Source of the DNA: a virus
DNA: 64,000 bases
IMG/VR virus record: IMGVR_UViG_3300045131_001195
Span: 1 to 64,000 of that record
Reading direction: 5' to 3' (one strand)
Shown: one piece after another, positions 7,657 through 14,775 of the stretch
Layout of the letters: the number at the start of each line of letters is the position of its first letter
Numbering within the stretch: position 1 is the first letter of the stretch
Position numbers and translations under genes: made by a program
Notes under the pieces: model-generated
The model's database searches: none
What the model was told of the DNA's origin: nothing
The model's input: the letters and a program-made list of their open reading frames with translations, nothing else

Positions 7657-7664
7657 TATTTATA
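7657..7664 (+). promoter_or_regulatory. TATTTATA box before small Cys peptide gene
   Basis: An exact TATTTATA, 16 bases before ATG 7681, within a very AT-rich 82-base divergent gap. Spacing matches the other boxes. Confidence 0.5.
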
Positions 7665-7680
7665 TATAAATAATAAAACT

Positions 7681-7818
7681 ATGGGATGTGGATGTAAATC
7701 TAATTCAAACCAAAATGTTCAATCTGCCGAATCTACTTCAAAAATACAAGAAAACTTGAAGGACAAAATTAAAAAAACTGTTGAAAAATACTACACCACG
7801 CAGAAAACAAAAGGTTAA
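7681..7818 (+). CDS. Small MGCGCK-type protein (45 aa)
   Basis: A 45-codon gene: MGCGCKSNSNQN, a Ser/Gln-rich linker, then a lysine-rich helix ending TTQKTKG. It has its own TATTTATA box and a strong terminator seven bases after the stop, so it is a complete one-gene transcription unit. The two cysteines at positions 3 and 5 could bind metal or be lipid-modified; Gly2-Cys3 is reminiscent of acylation sites but there is no signal peptide. Function unknown. Support comes from the intact frame and its promoter-terminator bracketing, not from homology. Confidence 0.7.
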   Translation: MGCGCKSNSNQNVQSAESTSKIQENLKDKIKKTVEKYYTTQKTKG

Positions 7819-7824
7819 GAAATC

Positions 7825-7853
7825 AAAGGGGTTTAATTTAAACCCCTTTTTTT
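7825..7853 (+). terminator. Intrinsic terminator after small Cys peptide gene
   Basis: The inverted repeat aaaggggttta / taaacccctt is followed by an unbroken T run. It ends the transcript of the 45-residue gene before the next plus-strand gene. Confidence 0.9.
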
Positions 7854-7871
7854 ATTTATAATGTAAAATAA

Positions 7872-7879
7872 TATTTATA
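7872..7879 (+). promoter_or_regulatory. TATTTATA box before 7899 gene
   Basis: An exact TATTTATA 19 bases before ATG 7899 and directly after a terminator, so the downstream gene needs a promoter here. Confidence 0.55.
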
Positions 7880-7898
7880 TGTTTAACAAAAAAATAAT

Positions 7899-8582
7899 AT
7901 GAACATTAATAAGAAAACTATAATCTGTAATCTCTTCTCTGATTTTATCTTATCAAAAATTGGTCTGGATTCAAATACCAAAATACAAGTAACAGATTGC
8001 AATAACTTTTATGTAATCAATGGAGAAACAAATTCAAGCATAATCTTAAATATGAATGATTTGATTGATGAATTTAATATCCAATTTGCTAATGTTGTTG
8101 GGGATGATAGAATTTTAAGAACAATTGATTTAATTAATTACTCCACAAAATTAATCCCAGTATCTAAATTAAAATATAAATTATACAATTCAGAGAATTG
8201 TTTGTACCCAAAAGAAGATATTGAACCCCCAATAGAATCTTATATTTACACCTCCACGTTCCCCCACGGACACTCTTTTACTATGGGTAGGAGTTTGATA
8301 TATAAAATGAAAAACATTGCTTATAATGTCTTTAATCTGGGGTATATCAAATGGATTGAAATGGAGATAAATTTGAATACTTCAGAAGATGATATGGTTA
8401 GCATAAAACATAATTTATCTCCAATAAAATATGATTTTATTCAATCAGCAATATTGGATGTGTTTGATGTTAAAAACAATAATGTGTATATCAATAAGTA
8501 TGACATATTTAAGGAATCAATAAGATACCAGAAAGAAAGGCCAAAAATATATAAAATAGATAAAGATTTTATTGTAATATAA
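7899..8582 (+). CDS. Hypothetical phage protein
   Basis: A 227-residue protein of unknown function on the plus strand. It begins MNINKKTIICNLFSDFILSK; mid-protein there is a motif-like TSTFPHGHSFTMGRSL with two His residues and a Gly-rich turn, which may be a nucleotide or metal site (inference). No membrane segment is visible. It is bracketed by its own upstream box and a downstream bidirectional terminator, making a single-gene unit embedded among minus-strand genes. Confidence 0.8.
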   Translation: MNINKKTIICNLFSDFILSKIGLDSNTKIQVTDCNNFYVINGETNSSIILNMNDLIDEFNIQFANVVGDDRILRTIDLINYSTKLIPVSKLKYKLYNSENCLYPKEDIEPPIESYIYTSTFPHGHSFTMGRSLIYKMKNIAYNVFNLGYIKWIEMEINLNTSEDDMVSIKHNLSPIKYDFIQSAILDVFDVKNNNVYINKYDIFKESIRYQKERPKIYKIDKDFIVI

Positions 8583-8584
8583 TT

Positions 8585-8616
8585 AAAATGGGGGACTAAT
8601 TTAGTCCCCCATTTTT
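8585..8616. terminator. Bidirectional intrinsic terminator
   Basis: The perfect inverted repeat aaaatgggggacta / tagtcccccatttt (loop att) has A-runs on one side and T-runs on the other. It lies between the convergent genes 7899-8582 and 8615-8899 and can stop transcription both ways. Confidence 0.9.
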
Positions 8617-8899
8617 ATAGAACAATACCCTTAATTAGCTCACACGCTTCTTCTACTGTATTATATTCTTTGGTGGGGGATAAGAATACTGTTTCCTCAT
8701 TTGCATCGCCAGGATTCTTTATAAGCATAACAGAAGGGACAAACTCTGTTTTGGTTATCTTTGTATACATATCAAATTCTTTTTCAAATTCATAGATGTC
8801 TCTATCATGAAAAGGAATATTGGCTTCTTCCAATAATTTTTTAAAGTCTGTACAATACCCACAAGAGTCCATTGTATAAACAACTAATTCATATTTCAT
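8615..8899 (-). CDS. Glutaredoxin
   Basis: A 94-residue thioredoxin-fold protein. The active site CGYC is at residues 13-16 after the first strand (YELVVYTMDS), and the cis-proline is Pro55 in TEFVPSV. Length and order fit phage glutaredoxins such as T4 NrdC, which use glutathione or thioredoxin reductase to reduce ribonucleotide reductase and other disulfides in the cytoplasm. No reductase gene is in the window. Its start overlaps the stop of the 95-residue gene upstream by four bases. Confidence 0.9.
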   Translation of the reverse strand: MKYELVVYTMDSCGYCTDFKKLLEEANIPFHDRDIYEFEKEFDMYTKITKTEFVPSVMLIKNPGDANEETVFLSPTKEYNTVEEACELIKGIVL

Positions 8900-9183
8900 A
8901 TTTTTCTTTTATTTAAATTATTTATGTAGAACTTAATCTCATCTAAATTAACTGGGTTAAAATAAATTGTAACAATATACCCATCAATAACTGACGGACC
9001 TTCTTTTAAATGGATAAAAAACCCTGCTTTTGATAAATATACTATTTCTCTTATTTTATCATTATCATACATATCAATATAAACTATTTCTCCTGTAAAT
9101 AAATCCAATTTAAATCTATGGAAAAGAGTTATTTTACTTAAATCATAACTTAATTTATTTTTTATTTTTGTTAAAAATTCCAT
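8896..9183 (-). CDS. Hypothetical protein
   Basis: A 95-residue protein, unrecognised. It is rich in aromatic and aliphatic strands (IVTIYFNPVNLDEIKFYI), consistent with a small beta-rich fold. It is translationally coupled to the glutaredoxin by an ATGA overlap and separated from the DUF932 gene by a terminator, so the two genes form a unit. Confidence 0.7.
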   Translation of the reverse strand: MEFLTKIKNKLSYDLSKITLFHRFKLDLFTGEIVYIDMYDNDKIREIVYLSKAGFFIHLKEGPSVIDGYIVTIYFNPVNLDEIKFYINNLNKRKI

Positions 9184-9200
9184 ATGTATTTTTTTTTAAT

Positions 9201-9232
9201 TAAAAATACCCCCACCTTATCCAGATGGGGGT
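9201..9232 (-). terminator. Intrinsic terminator after DUF932 gene
   Basis: On the minus strand, ACCCCCAT / GTGGGGGT form a stem with a loop of about eight bases, followed by ATTTTTA and, after AATTA, more T residues. It ends the DUF932 transcript. Confidence 0.85.
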
Positions 9233-9238
9233 TTATAG

Positions 9239-9991
9239 TTATACCACTAAATACTCTTCAGCAATCTCCCAAAGTTGGGTGTTTAACTTGTTGTCATTAA
9301 TGAAATTGACAATTGGTTTTGACCTTCTATTTGTGTTCTTGAATTTAACCCCGCCTTTGATGACCTTCTCTTGCACAAGATTAAATACTGTCCAGAGGTC
9401 ATTTGATTGATCCTCCTCTCTGTAAGGTCTTAGAACTTGCTCAAAATCCACATTTTTGGCTGACTTGTCAAAACGAATGTCAATTGCTCTCTGTGCAAAC
9501 TCCTCAATTTCTCTTTGCCCCAACATTCTTTCTTGCATTTCTCCCATTCTATTGAATATTGTTGGGATTTTTGAAAAGAAGTCATTTGTCATCACTTCTG
9601 TAAAGTCTGTGCTTAAATCCACATGTTTAACAGAAATGCTATTAGCAACTGATGCTGGAACTACCAACCCATTCGAACACACCAATCTATAAATTCCCAT
9701 TGAGATGTCCATTTTTGATGTCCCATTGTGGGAATTATTGAACATAATCTGTGGAAGAACATCACCAACATTATGAAAATCATTATGTCTTAAAATAACT
9801 TGGTGAGCAGAATAATCTGAATCTCCAACTTGTTTTGCAGAATTTATCTGCCAGCCGCTATCTACCAATTTTTCCAAGATTACTCTTGAGTTGGCAAAAT
9901 TATATCTGTTAGACATTCTTGGGTCTGGTCTTTCAGCAAAGATTGCAGGAACTGATGTCTTTAGTACTTCAAGGTTTAGTGATGTGTTCAT
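9239..9991 (-). CDS. DUF932 (phage/plasmid-like) protein
   Basis: About 250 residues from ATG 9991. An upstream TTG frame exists, but the promoter (10028-10059) lies in it, so the transcript supports the ATG start. NSHNGTSKMDISMGIYRLVCSNGLVV is the diagnostic centre of DUF932 proteins, which are found in phages and plasmids and have no settled function; a link to nucleic-acid or anti-defence functions has been suggested for relatives but is not established. The strong host-like promoter and private terminator make it a well-expressed single-gene unit, probably early. Confidence 0.85.
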   Translation of the reverse strand: MNTSLNLEVLKTSVPAIFAERPDPRMSNRYNFANSRVILEKLVDSGWQINSAKQVGDSDYSAHQVILRHNDFHNVGDVLPQIMFNNSHNGTSKMDISMGIYRLVCSNGLVVPASVANSISVKHVDLSTDFTEVMTNDFFSKIPTIFNRMGEMQERMLGQREIEEFAQRAIDIRFDKSAKNVDFEQVLRPYREEDQSNDLWTVFNLVQEKVIKGGVKFKNTNRRSKPIVNFINDNKLNTQLWEIAEEYLVV

Positions 9992-10027
9992 ATTTTTGTT
10001 TTTTTGTTTTTGATTAATTTGATGTTG

Positions 10028-10059
10028 CAAAGATATATTATCCAAATCAATTTTCCAAA
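10028..10059 (-). promoter_or_regulatory. Bacteroidota-type promoter for DUF932 gene
   Basis: Sense strand: TTTG (10059-10056), a 20-base spacer, then TATCTTTG (10035-10028), about 36 bases before ATG 9991. It matches the Bacteroidota primary-sigma consensus TTTG-N19/20-TAnnTTTG. Confidence 0.8.
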
Positions 10060-10060
10060 T

Positions 10061-10336
10061 CTAATTCAAATTTATTTTTCCAAAAGGTCCATCAAAATAT
10101 CTTACATTACTATAAGGGTCTTTACCCCTATTTACCAGAACACATATATCCACAATTTGTTGTTTTGTTAATACAAAATCTTCCCCCAGACCAAAATTAA
10201 AATAACTTGCTTTGCGTATTCTTTCAAAGAATAAAGATTTTTGTTCAAGTTTAACCAATTTTATTAATTCATTGGTATTCTTTTCAAAGAAAGAAAAGAA
10301 TTCAGTTAAATAAATTTCAACATTAACATTACTCAT
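10061..10336 (-). CDS. Hypothetical protein
   Basis: A 91-residue protein, unrecognised. The N-terminal half is a predicted helix pair rich in Phe, Leu and Glu (YLTEFFSFFEKNTNELIKLV); the C-terminal half is more polar and ends VRYFDGPFGKINLN. The sequence upstream of ATG 10336 contains TAACTTTG, which resembles the -7 element of host promoters but has no clear -33 partner. The end abuts the promoter of the DUF932 gene. Confidence 0.7.
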   Translation of the reverse strand: MSNVNVEIYLTEFFSFFEKNTNELIKLVKLEQKSLFFERIRKASYFNFGLGEDFVLTKQQIVDICVLVNRGKDPYSNVRYFDGPFGKINLN

Positions 10337-10395
10337 ATAATAATTTTTAATTCACAAAGTTATAATAATACATATTTTTATATAAAAAATATATT

Positions 10396-10539
10396 ATGAT
10401 AGATTTAAAAAAATGTGACAATTGTAAATCAAAAAAATTTGGATATGAATTGCCAATAACATTGGTTAGTATATATCTATTGATATCTGGAATATATGTT
10501 GGTGTTAAATTAATAAAATACATCATTAACCTCTTGTAA
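10396..10539 (+). CDS. Small CxxC membrane peptide (47 aa)
   Basis: A 47-codon plus-strand frame: MIDLKKCDNCKSKKFGYELP, then one hydrophobic segment (residues 21-40, ITLVSIYLLISGIYVGVKLI) long enough to span a membrane. The CDNC pair could bind zinc on the cytoplasmic side. It overlaps the end of the convergent dnaJ-like gene by 14 bases. Function unknown. It is supported by a clean start after an AT-rich leader and a sensible protein layout, not by homology. Confidence 0.55.
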   Translation: MIDLKKCDNCKSKKFGYELPITLVSIYLLISGIYVGVKLIKYIINLL

Positions 10540-11437
10540 ATTTAACTTCTCTCTTTATATAAAAATCACCCCCATTATACCCCTTGCCTGGAACTCTTAA
10601 AGGCACACTAGTATCAAAAACATTTGGTGCAGTTATTGATAATGATCCTGATGGATGGGGTATAATATATTTTCCCAAATCAACCTCATTAAAATCCAAA
10701 AATAATGTGTAAATTAAATCATTACCCATTTTACTAAACCCATCAGTATTAATAACTTCAATCTTTATGACCAAATCACCAAAATCAACTTTATCATAAT
10801 CACCCAATTTACTTAATTTCAAGAATTGGCCATTATCAATATTATTTGGCAACTCTATGGTAACTGTTTTTACCTCACCTTTAATCCCACTTCCAGAACA
10901 TTTAAAACATTTTTGTTCAATAATTTCACCAAGACCACTACAAGATGGACAATTTGTTACCATCTGTTGCACAAAAAAACCAGAACCAAACCTTCTAACC
11001 ACTTGCCCACTACCATTACACTCACCACAACGCCTCTTACTACCTCTAGTACCATTACATTCATCACAAGGGATGTTTCGGTTATATACAATTTCTTTAA
11101 CCTTTCCCAAATATATTTCAATTGGGGTTAATTTTAATGTTATTATCTTCTCTAATGGAACATGAACATTTCTTCTTTGCCCTTGATTAAAAAATTGGGA
11201 AAATAAATCATCTTGACCAGAAAATCTCCCACCCCCCTTTCTTTCAAAATCATATGATTGCCTCTTCTGTGGATCAGATAATACATCATATGCCTCACTA
11301 ATTTCTTTAAATTTATCAGCGCCAGATGGGTTAATATCTGGATGATATTTCTTGGAAAGGTCTCTATATTTTTTTTTTAATAAATCTTCTGTGAAATTCT
11401 CTTCAATTTCTAAAATTTTATAATAATCTTTTATCAT
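10526..11437 (-). CDS. DnaJ-like co-chaperone
   Basis: A 303-residue type-I DnaJ. The J domain is at residues 1-64 with HPD at 32-34, needed to stimulate Hsp70 ATPase. A short Gly/Phe-type linker (GGGRFSGQ) follows, then a cysteine-rich zinc domain at about 125-190 with four CxxCxGxG units (CDECNGTRG, CGECNGSG, CPSCSGLG, CFKCSGSG), then the substrate-binding C-terminal domain. It is shorter than the bacterial 370-380 residues, mainly in the linker and C-terminal dimerisation part. No DnaK is in the window, so it presumably redirects the host Hsp70 to phage proteins (inference). Its start codon is one base from that of the divergent 11439 gene. Confidence 0.92.
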   Translation of the reverse strand: MIKDYYKILEIEENFTEDLLKKKYRDLSKKYHPDINPSGADKFKEISEAYDVLSDPQKRQSYDFERKGGGRFSGQDDLFSQFFNQGQRRNVHVPLEKIITLKLTPIEIYLGKVKEIVYNRNIPCDECNGTRGSKRRCGECNGSGQVVRRFGSGFFVQQMVTNCPSCSGLGEIIEQKCFKCSGSGIKGEVKTVTIELPNNIDNGQFLKLSKLGDYDKVDFGDLVIKIEVINTDGFSKMGNDLIYTLFLDFNEVDLGKYIIPHPSGSLSITAPNVFDTSVPLRVPGKGYNGGDFYIKREVKFTRG

Positions 11438-11438
11438 T

Positions 11439-12068
11439 ATGAATTATTTTATTGTTTTATTTAAGGATAAGAAGAAAAAGAGAATTATCAACAAATTCAT
11501 CACCAAGAAAAAAGCAGTAATTGCTTATAATAAATTGATGAAACAGTCTGATGAAGTTTTCTTTGAAAAGAGAATTCAAAATACAGAAGAATGTACTTTT
11601 GAACTGGGGCTAATTTCCAGCATAAGAGAATTAGATAGCCCAACCTATCTAAAAGATGAATTAGGTAGAAACCAAAGAGTTTATATTGATAATGAAACAA
11701 ATATGTTTTTTGTTGATATAAAACCTTACCGGGTTGAAGAAAAATTATTTGATATTGCAAAAAACAAAAAAATAACTATAAAGGAATTTGATAAGAAATA
11801 TTTGTCAGTAACTGGATTAAAAATAATATGCATTCTAAATCATAAAATTGTTCTCCAAAATGATACTAAATTTTATTTGTTTTCCCTAAAAGATGAAGAT
11901 GAAGCATTACGATTTTTAGATAGTTTGACAATTTATTTGAATAATACAAACAATTCATCTTGTATGATATTGAAGAGTAGAAGCAATACCCAAAAAAAAT
12001 ATCTATATGATTTGTTAATTAAAAATGGGTTTGAAGCATCTGTACTATATAGACAAGTTACAGGTTAG
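11439..12068 (+). CDS. Hypothetical phage protein
   Basis: A 209-residue protein with no family I recognise. The N-terminus MNYFIVLFKDKKKKRIINKF is a strand followed by a basic helix. A central part (DELGRNQRVYIDNETNMFFVDIKPYRV) looks beta-rich, and the end (YLYDLLIKNGFEASVLYRQV) is like the final helix-strand of a small alpha/beta domain. The start is one base from the divergent dnaJ-like start, so its promoter must lie inside that gene's coding sequence. It overlaps the convergent gene at 12058 by 11 bases. Confidence 0.75.
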   Translation: MNYFIVLFKDKKKKRIINKFITKKKAVIAYNKLMKQSDEVFFEKRIQNTEECTFELGLISSIRELDSPTYLKDELGRNQRVYIDNETNMFFVDIKPYRVEEKLFDIAKNKKITIKEFDKKYLSVTGLKIICILNHKIVLQNDTKFYLFSLKDEDEALRFLDSLTIYLNNTNNSSCMILKSRSNTQKKYLYDLLIKNGFEASVLYRQVTG

Positions 12069-12270
12069 CCTCATCAGAAACAAAATAAAAAGTAATATCT
12101 GATATATCTATTTTGAATTTCTTATCATCAACCCCACCCTTTGTATTTAATTTCTTATTAATAGAATCAAAAACTTCTTTATTAAATTCAAAGATAATTG
12201 TTGCCTTTGCTTGTGGTAAAACTTGTTGCAACGCATCAGAAATCATAGCCAACTTTTCTAATTCCCCCAT
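12058..12270 (-). CDS. Hypothetical protein
   Basis: A 70-residue protein: an N-terminal helix (MGELEKLAMISDALQQVLPQ) and two to three strands (ATIIFEFN, FKIDISDITFYFV). Unrecognised. The 5' end overlaps the stop of the coiled-coil gene upstream by 13 bases, and the 3' end overlaps a convergent gene. It sits at the end of a chain of three overlapping small genes (12397-12825, 12258-12443 and this one). Confidence 0.65.
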   Translation of the reverse strand: MGELEKLAMISDALQQVLPQAKATIIFEFNKEVFDSINKKLNTKGGVDDKKFKIDISDITFYFVSDEANL

Positions 12271-12443
12271 AATAATATCTTTAATTTTTTCAAGAAACTT
12301 AATTTATTGTTTTTAGGCTTAACAATATCCTCTTTTTTATATTTTTTTAATTCATTAATTAATTTAATCTTTTCCCTTTCTAAATCAGCTTTATCCTTAT
12401 TTCTTTCTGCTTCTAGGGTTTTCCACATTTTCTGTTTGTCCAT
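12258..12443 (-). CDS. Small charged helical protein
   Basis: A 61-residue protein, almost entirely Lys/Glu/Asp-rich helix (ERNKDKADLEREKIKLINEL), with a hydrophobic C-terminus (LSFLKKLKILLWGN) that could be amphipathic and touch the membrane. It overlaps the upstream gene by 47 bases in a different frame and the downstream gene by 13, an unusually tight nesting. Function unknown. Confidence 0.6.
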   Translation of the reverse strand: MDKQKMWKTLEAERNKDKADLEREKIKLINELKKYKKEDIVKPKNNKLSFLKKLKILLWGN

Positions 12444-12825
12444 CTTTTAATTCATTTTTAGGGATAATAAATTCTAATTTACTTAAATCATCAAGTTTAT
12501 TCTTATTAAATAATGCTTTTAATATATCAATATTCTTATTTAATAAAAGACTTTTTTGTTCAATCTCTTGGTTATCCTTAATTATCTTAAATATCTTTTC
12601 CAGACTAGCATTAAATTTTTCCTCAATATTCTCAATAACAAAAGTTATCCCAGTCTTCCCTGCATCACTCATAATACCAAATGTTACAACAAATTTATCT
12701 ACCATATATGATTGGGGGATTAACCAGGTTTTGGGTAAAACTAAATCAATAAATATAAAATTATCCGCCACTCTTATAGATGATAGATAACCTTCAAAAT
12801 CTTTTAAATTACTATATAAATTCAT
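12397..12825 (-). CDS. Hypothetical protein
   Basis: A 142-residue protein. The N-terminal half is beta-rich (NFIFIDLVLPKTWLIPQ, KFVVTFGIM, GITFVIENIE) and the C-terminal half is helical and Lys/Asn-rich, ending in a basic tail ENPRSRKK. I do not recognise a family. The last 47 bases are shared with the 61-residue helical gene in another frame. Two bases separate its start from the upstream membrane-protein stop. Confidence 0.7.
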   Translation of the reverse strand: MNLYSNLKDFEGYLSSIRVADNFIFIDLVLPKTWLIPQSYMVDKFVVTFGIMSDAGKTGITFVIENIEEKFNASLEKIFKIIKDNQEIEQKSLLLNKNIDILKALFNKNKLDDLSKLEFIIPKNELKDGQTENVENPRSRKK

Positions 12826-12827
12826 TC

Positions 12828-13022
12828 TTATGAAAATTTAATAAATGTTATTATAAAACTAAATGCCAACCCAAAATATAATTTATCTTGTTTTGTTATT
12901 TTATTTCTTTCAATATAATCTGAGTCACCAAAAAGAGAAAATACTATTCTAGTAGTAATATTACTCACCACCAGAATAGAAAATATAAACAAAAAGTAAA
13001 ATATTGGCAAGTAATTATTCAC
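12828..13022 (-). CDS. Small two-segment membrane protein
   Basis: A 64-residue protein with two hydrophobic stretches: residues 4-30 (PIFYFLFIFSILVVSNI) and 48-62 (LYFGLAFSFIITFIKF), joined by a polar loop with DSDYIERNKITKQD. It is predicted to sit in the inner membrane as a hairpin. Size and layout would also suit a holin-like or superinfection-type protein, but nothing specific supports this and it is not beside the lysis genes. It overlaps the end of the histone-H1-like gene by eight bases. Confidence 0.6.
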   Translation of the reverse strand: MNNYLPIFYFLFIFSILVVSNITTRIVFSLFGDSDYIERNKITKQDKLYFGLAFSFIITFIKFS

Positions 13023-13203
13023 CTTCAGTTGTTGTTTTTCTTTGTTTAACTATATCAAGTCTGCTTTCTTGTAAAAGCGCCTTTATTTCTTGTGCTGTCT
13101 TTCTCGCCCTTGTCCCCGCACTTTTATTCCCCTTGCGATAGAATCTATCTGCATCAGAATAAAATAATTCTAATAGTTGTTTGATTTGTTGAATCGTTTC
13201 CAT
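13015..13203 (-). CDS. Histone H1-like (Hc1-type) DNA-binding protein
   Basis: A 62-residue protein. KGNKSAGTRARKTAQEIKAL is the hallmark of the Hc1-like histone H1 family common in Bacteroidota, preceded by a helix (METIQQIKQLLELFYSDADR) and followed by a short basic tail. The bacterial proteins bind and compact DNA without sequence preference. A phage copy could condense phage DNA or interfere with the host nucleoid (inference). Its presence also points to a Bacteroidota host lineage. Confidence 0.75.
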   Translation of the reverse strand: METIQQIKQLLELFYSDADRFYRKGNKSAGTRARKTAQEIKALLQESRLDIVKQRKTTTEGE

Positions 13204-13215
13204 TTTATTTAAATT

Positions 13216-13683
13216 TTATTTTTTTACTAAATTTTTATCAAGTAATTTATATATTTCAGTTAATATTTGCAAATCAGCTTTACTATATAACCCCTCAATA
13301 TTGAATAATTCCTCTATGAATATTTTTATTGCATTTTGATTAACACCATCAATCTTATTATAAAAAATATCAAAATAGAAAATCTTCAAATACTTGTAAT
13401 GATCACCATCTTTACTTAAAATGATATTTTCTTTTTTGAAAGAATCAATAGTTTTTACCCAACACCAATTAAAATGTTTTTCTTTATCATCATCAGTATA
13501 GTCAACAGAAATTATCTGGTCATTAGTATCACCAAGATAAGTTTTACTTATTGTATTATTTAATGACATTAAAATATCAAAAAACAAATCAACCTTTTCC
13601 CTATTAATATTATTCATATTAAAATAAGTTTCAAGTTCATCTTTTGGTATTGGCACAGATAGCCACTTAAAAAAATTCTCCAT
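13216..13683 (-). CDS. Hypothetical protein with start codon inside a hairpin
   Basis: A 155-residue protein, unrecognised. It opens MENFFKWLSVPIPKDELETYF and is alternately helical and aromatic (WCWVKTIDSF, YKYLKIFYFDIFYNK). The striking point is the 5' end: ATG 13683 is inside the 3' arm of a perfect 14-bp inverted repeat, so the start would be hidden if the RNA folds. The next in-frame Met is at codon 23. Regulation at transcription end or translation start is therefore likely. Confidence 0.65.
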   Translation of the reverse strand: MENFFKWLSVPIPKDELETYFNMNNINREKVDLFFDILMSLNNTISKTYLGDTNDQIISVDYTDDDKEKHFNWCWVKTIDSFKKENIILSKDGDHYKYLKIFYFDIFYNKIDGVNQNAIKIFIEELFNIEGLYSKADLQILTEIYKLLDKNLVKK

Positions 13684-13707
13684 AGTGCATTGTCTATGGA
13701 GAATTTT
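13672..13707 (-). terminator. Perfect 14-bp hairpin at a start codon: terminator or attenuator
   Basis: Plus-strand arms aaaattctccatag and ctatggagaatttt are exactly complementary, with an 8-base loop tgcattgt. Read on the minus strand, the stem is followed by TTT and then AAG, so it can end transcripts coming from the EF-hand gene. The ATG of the next gene is in the 3' arm. Confidence 0.7.
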
Positions 13708-13746
13708 AATATAAAAAAAATATAATTGTAGATATTATGTTATAAA

Positions 13747-14721
13747 TTATTGAGTTATTTTATTATAATTTATTAATTTCTTCATTTTAGTGAATTCTTC
13801 ACTTAAAAATTCATTGTTCTCTACTGATTCGCCTTGCATTTTTTTAATAAAATCTGGTCTCCCATTATTGTCTTTAACTACATGGACATCTAATGATTTT
13901 TCATAAGCTCTTTTTTTCTCTGCACCATAGTAATTATTCTTTCTTCTTTTATTAACTTTAGCATTAACATCAGTTTCAACCGAATTTGCCCATTTTGGGT
14001 TATTCCCAGTTTTTGAACTACCTTCAATATATTCTTTCATTTTATCCTCATCTGGATCTATTTCATCATAAACCAAATTTTCCATACCTGGTCCCCTGCC
14101 CAATTCTTCAATGTATTCTTCTTCATTACTATCCATGCGATATCCCATAATATCTGACTTCTTTAATTGGCCATTTGTCTTTGGAAAAGAATCTGGATTC
14201 TCAATATACTTTCCATTCGATCCATATTTAAGATATTCTTTCATTTTTTTACCAACATTAGCCAAATTTGATTCATTTTCTTTTTTTGACTTTTTTAACA
14301 ATGCTTCAACATTATTTAATGTCTTTGGTTTTTTATAATCAAAATCATTATCTGCCTCAGATATAATACTTTCAATAAATGAAATCAAACCTTCTTCGGT
14401 CATTTTAACACTCTTCTTACCTTTCTTTAATAACTTAAAATCTTCAGAGTCAATTTTACCATTCTTGTTCTTATCAATTTTAGATTGTTTTCCAACTAAT
14501 TTCTCTTTAACTTCTTCTTTACCTTTTTTACCCTTATTTAATAGCTTGAAATCTTCAGCATCAATTTTGCCGTTCTTATTCTTGTCAATTTTGGATTGTT
14601 TTCCAACTAATTTTTCATCAACATTCTTCTTAACTTTCTTCTCAAACAATAAATTAGACCTCTTGTTAAATTCTTCATTTAACACACTATTAATTATTGA
14701 GTCAATATCATTTCTTTTCAT
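13747..14721 (-). CDS. Protein with duplicated EF-hand-like calcium motifs
   Basis: A 324-residue, very charged protein. Residues 36-64 and 73-101 are a near-exact duplication, each with an EF-hand/dockerin-type loop DKNKNGKIDAED (46-57) or DKNKNGKIDSED (83-94): acidic or amide ligands at 1, 3, 5 and 12, Gly at 6 and Ile at 8. The rest is Lys/Glu/Asn-rich, with helices (LISFIESIISEADNDF) and a segment GRGPGMENLVYDEIDPDEDK, and ends SEEFTKMKKLINYNKITQ. No membrane segment is seen. Calcium-dependent assembly or a scaffold/internal virion role is possible (inference). A TATTTATA box precedes it, grouping it with late genes. Confidence 0.75.
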   Translation of the reverse strand: MKRNDIDSIINSVLNEEFNKRSNLLFEKKVKKNVDEKLVGKQSKIDKNKNGKIDAEDFKLLNKGKKGKEEVKEKLVGKQSKIDKNKNGKIDSEDFKLLKKGKKSVKMTEEGLISFIESIISEADNDFDYKKPKTLNNVEALLKKSKKENESNLANVGKKMKEYLKYGSNGKYIENPDSFPKTNGQLKKSDIMGYRMDSNEEEYIEELGRGPGMENLVYDEIDPDEDKMKEYIEGSSKTGNNPKWANSVETDVNAKVNKRRKNNYYGAEKKRAYEKSLDVHVVKDNNGRPDFIKKMQGESVENNEFLSEEFTKMKKLINYNKITQ

Positions 14722-14738
14722 AACATTTTTTATTTATA

Positions 14739-14746
14739 TATAAATA
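14739..14746 (-). promoter_or_regulatory. TATTTATA box before EF-hand gene
   Basis: Sense TATTTATA 17 bases before ATG 14721, at the head of the unit after the HD-domain gene. Confidence 0.5.
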
Positions 14747-14775
14747 TATTTAATTATTACTTTATTCAAAGTTAA

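Noticed and set aside
9992-10045. N-terminal extension of the DUF932 protein from TTG 10045
   Set aside because: The host-type promoter lies within this extension, so the transcript would start after it; ATG 9991 also begins a conventional N-terminus.
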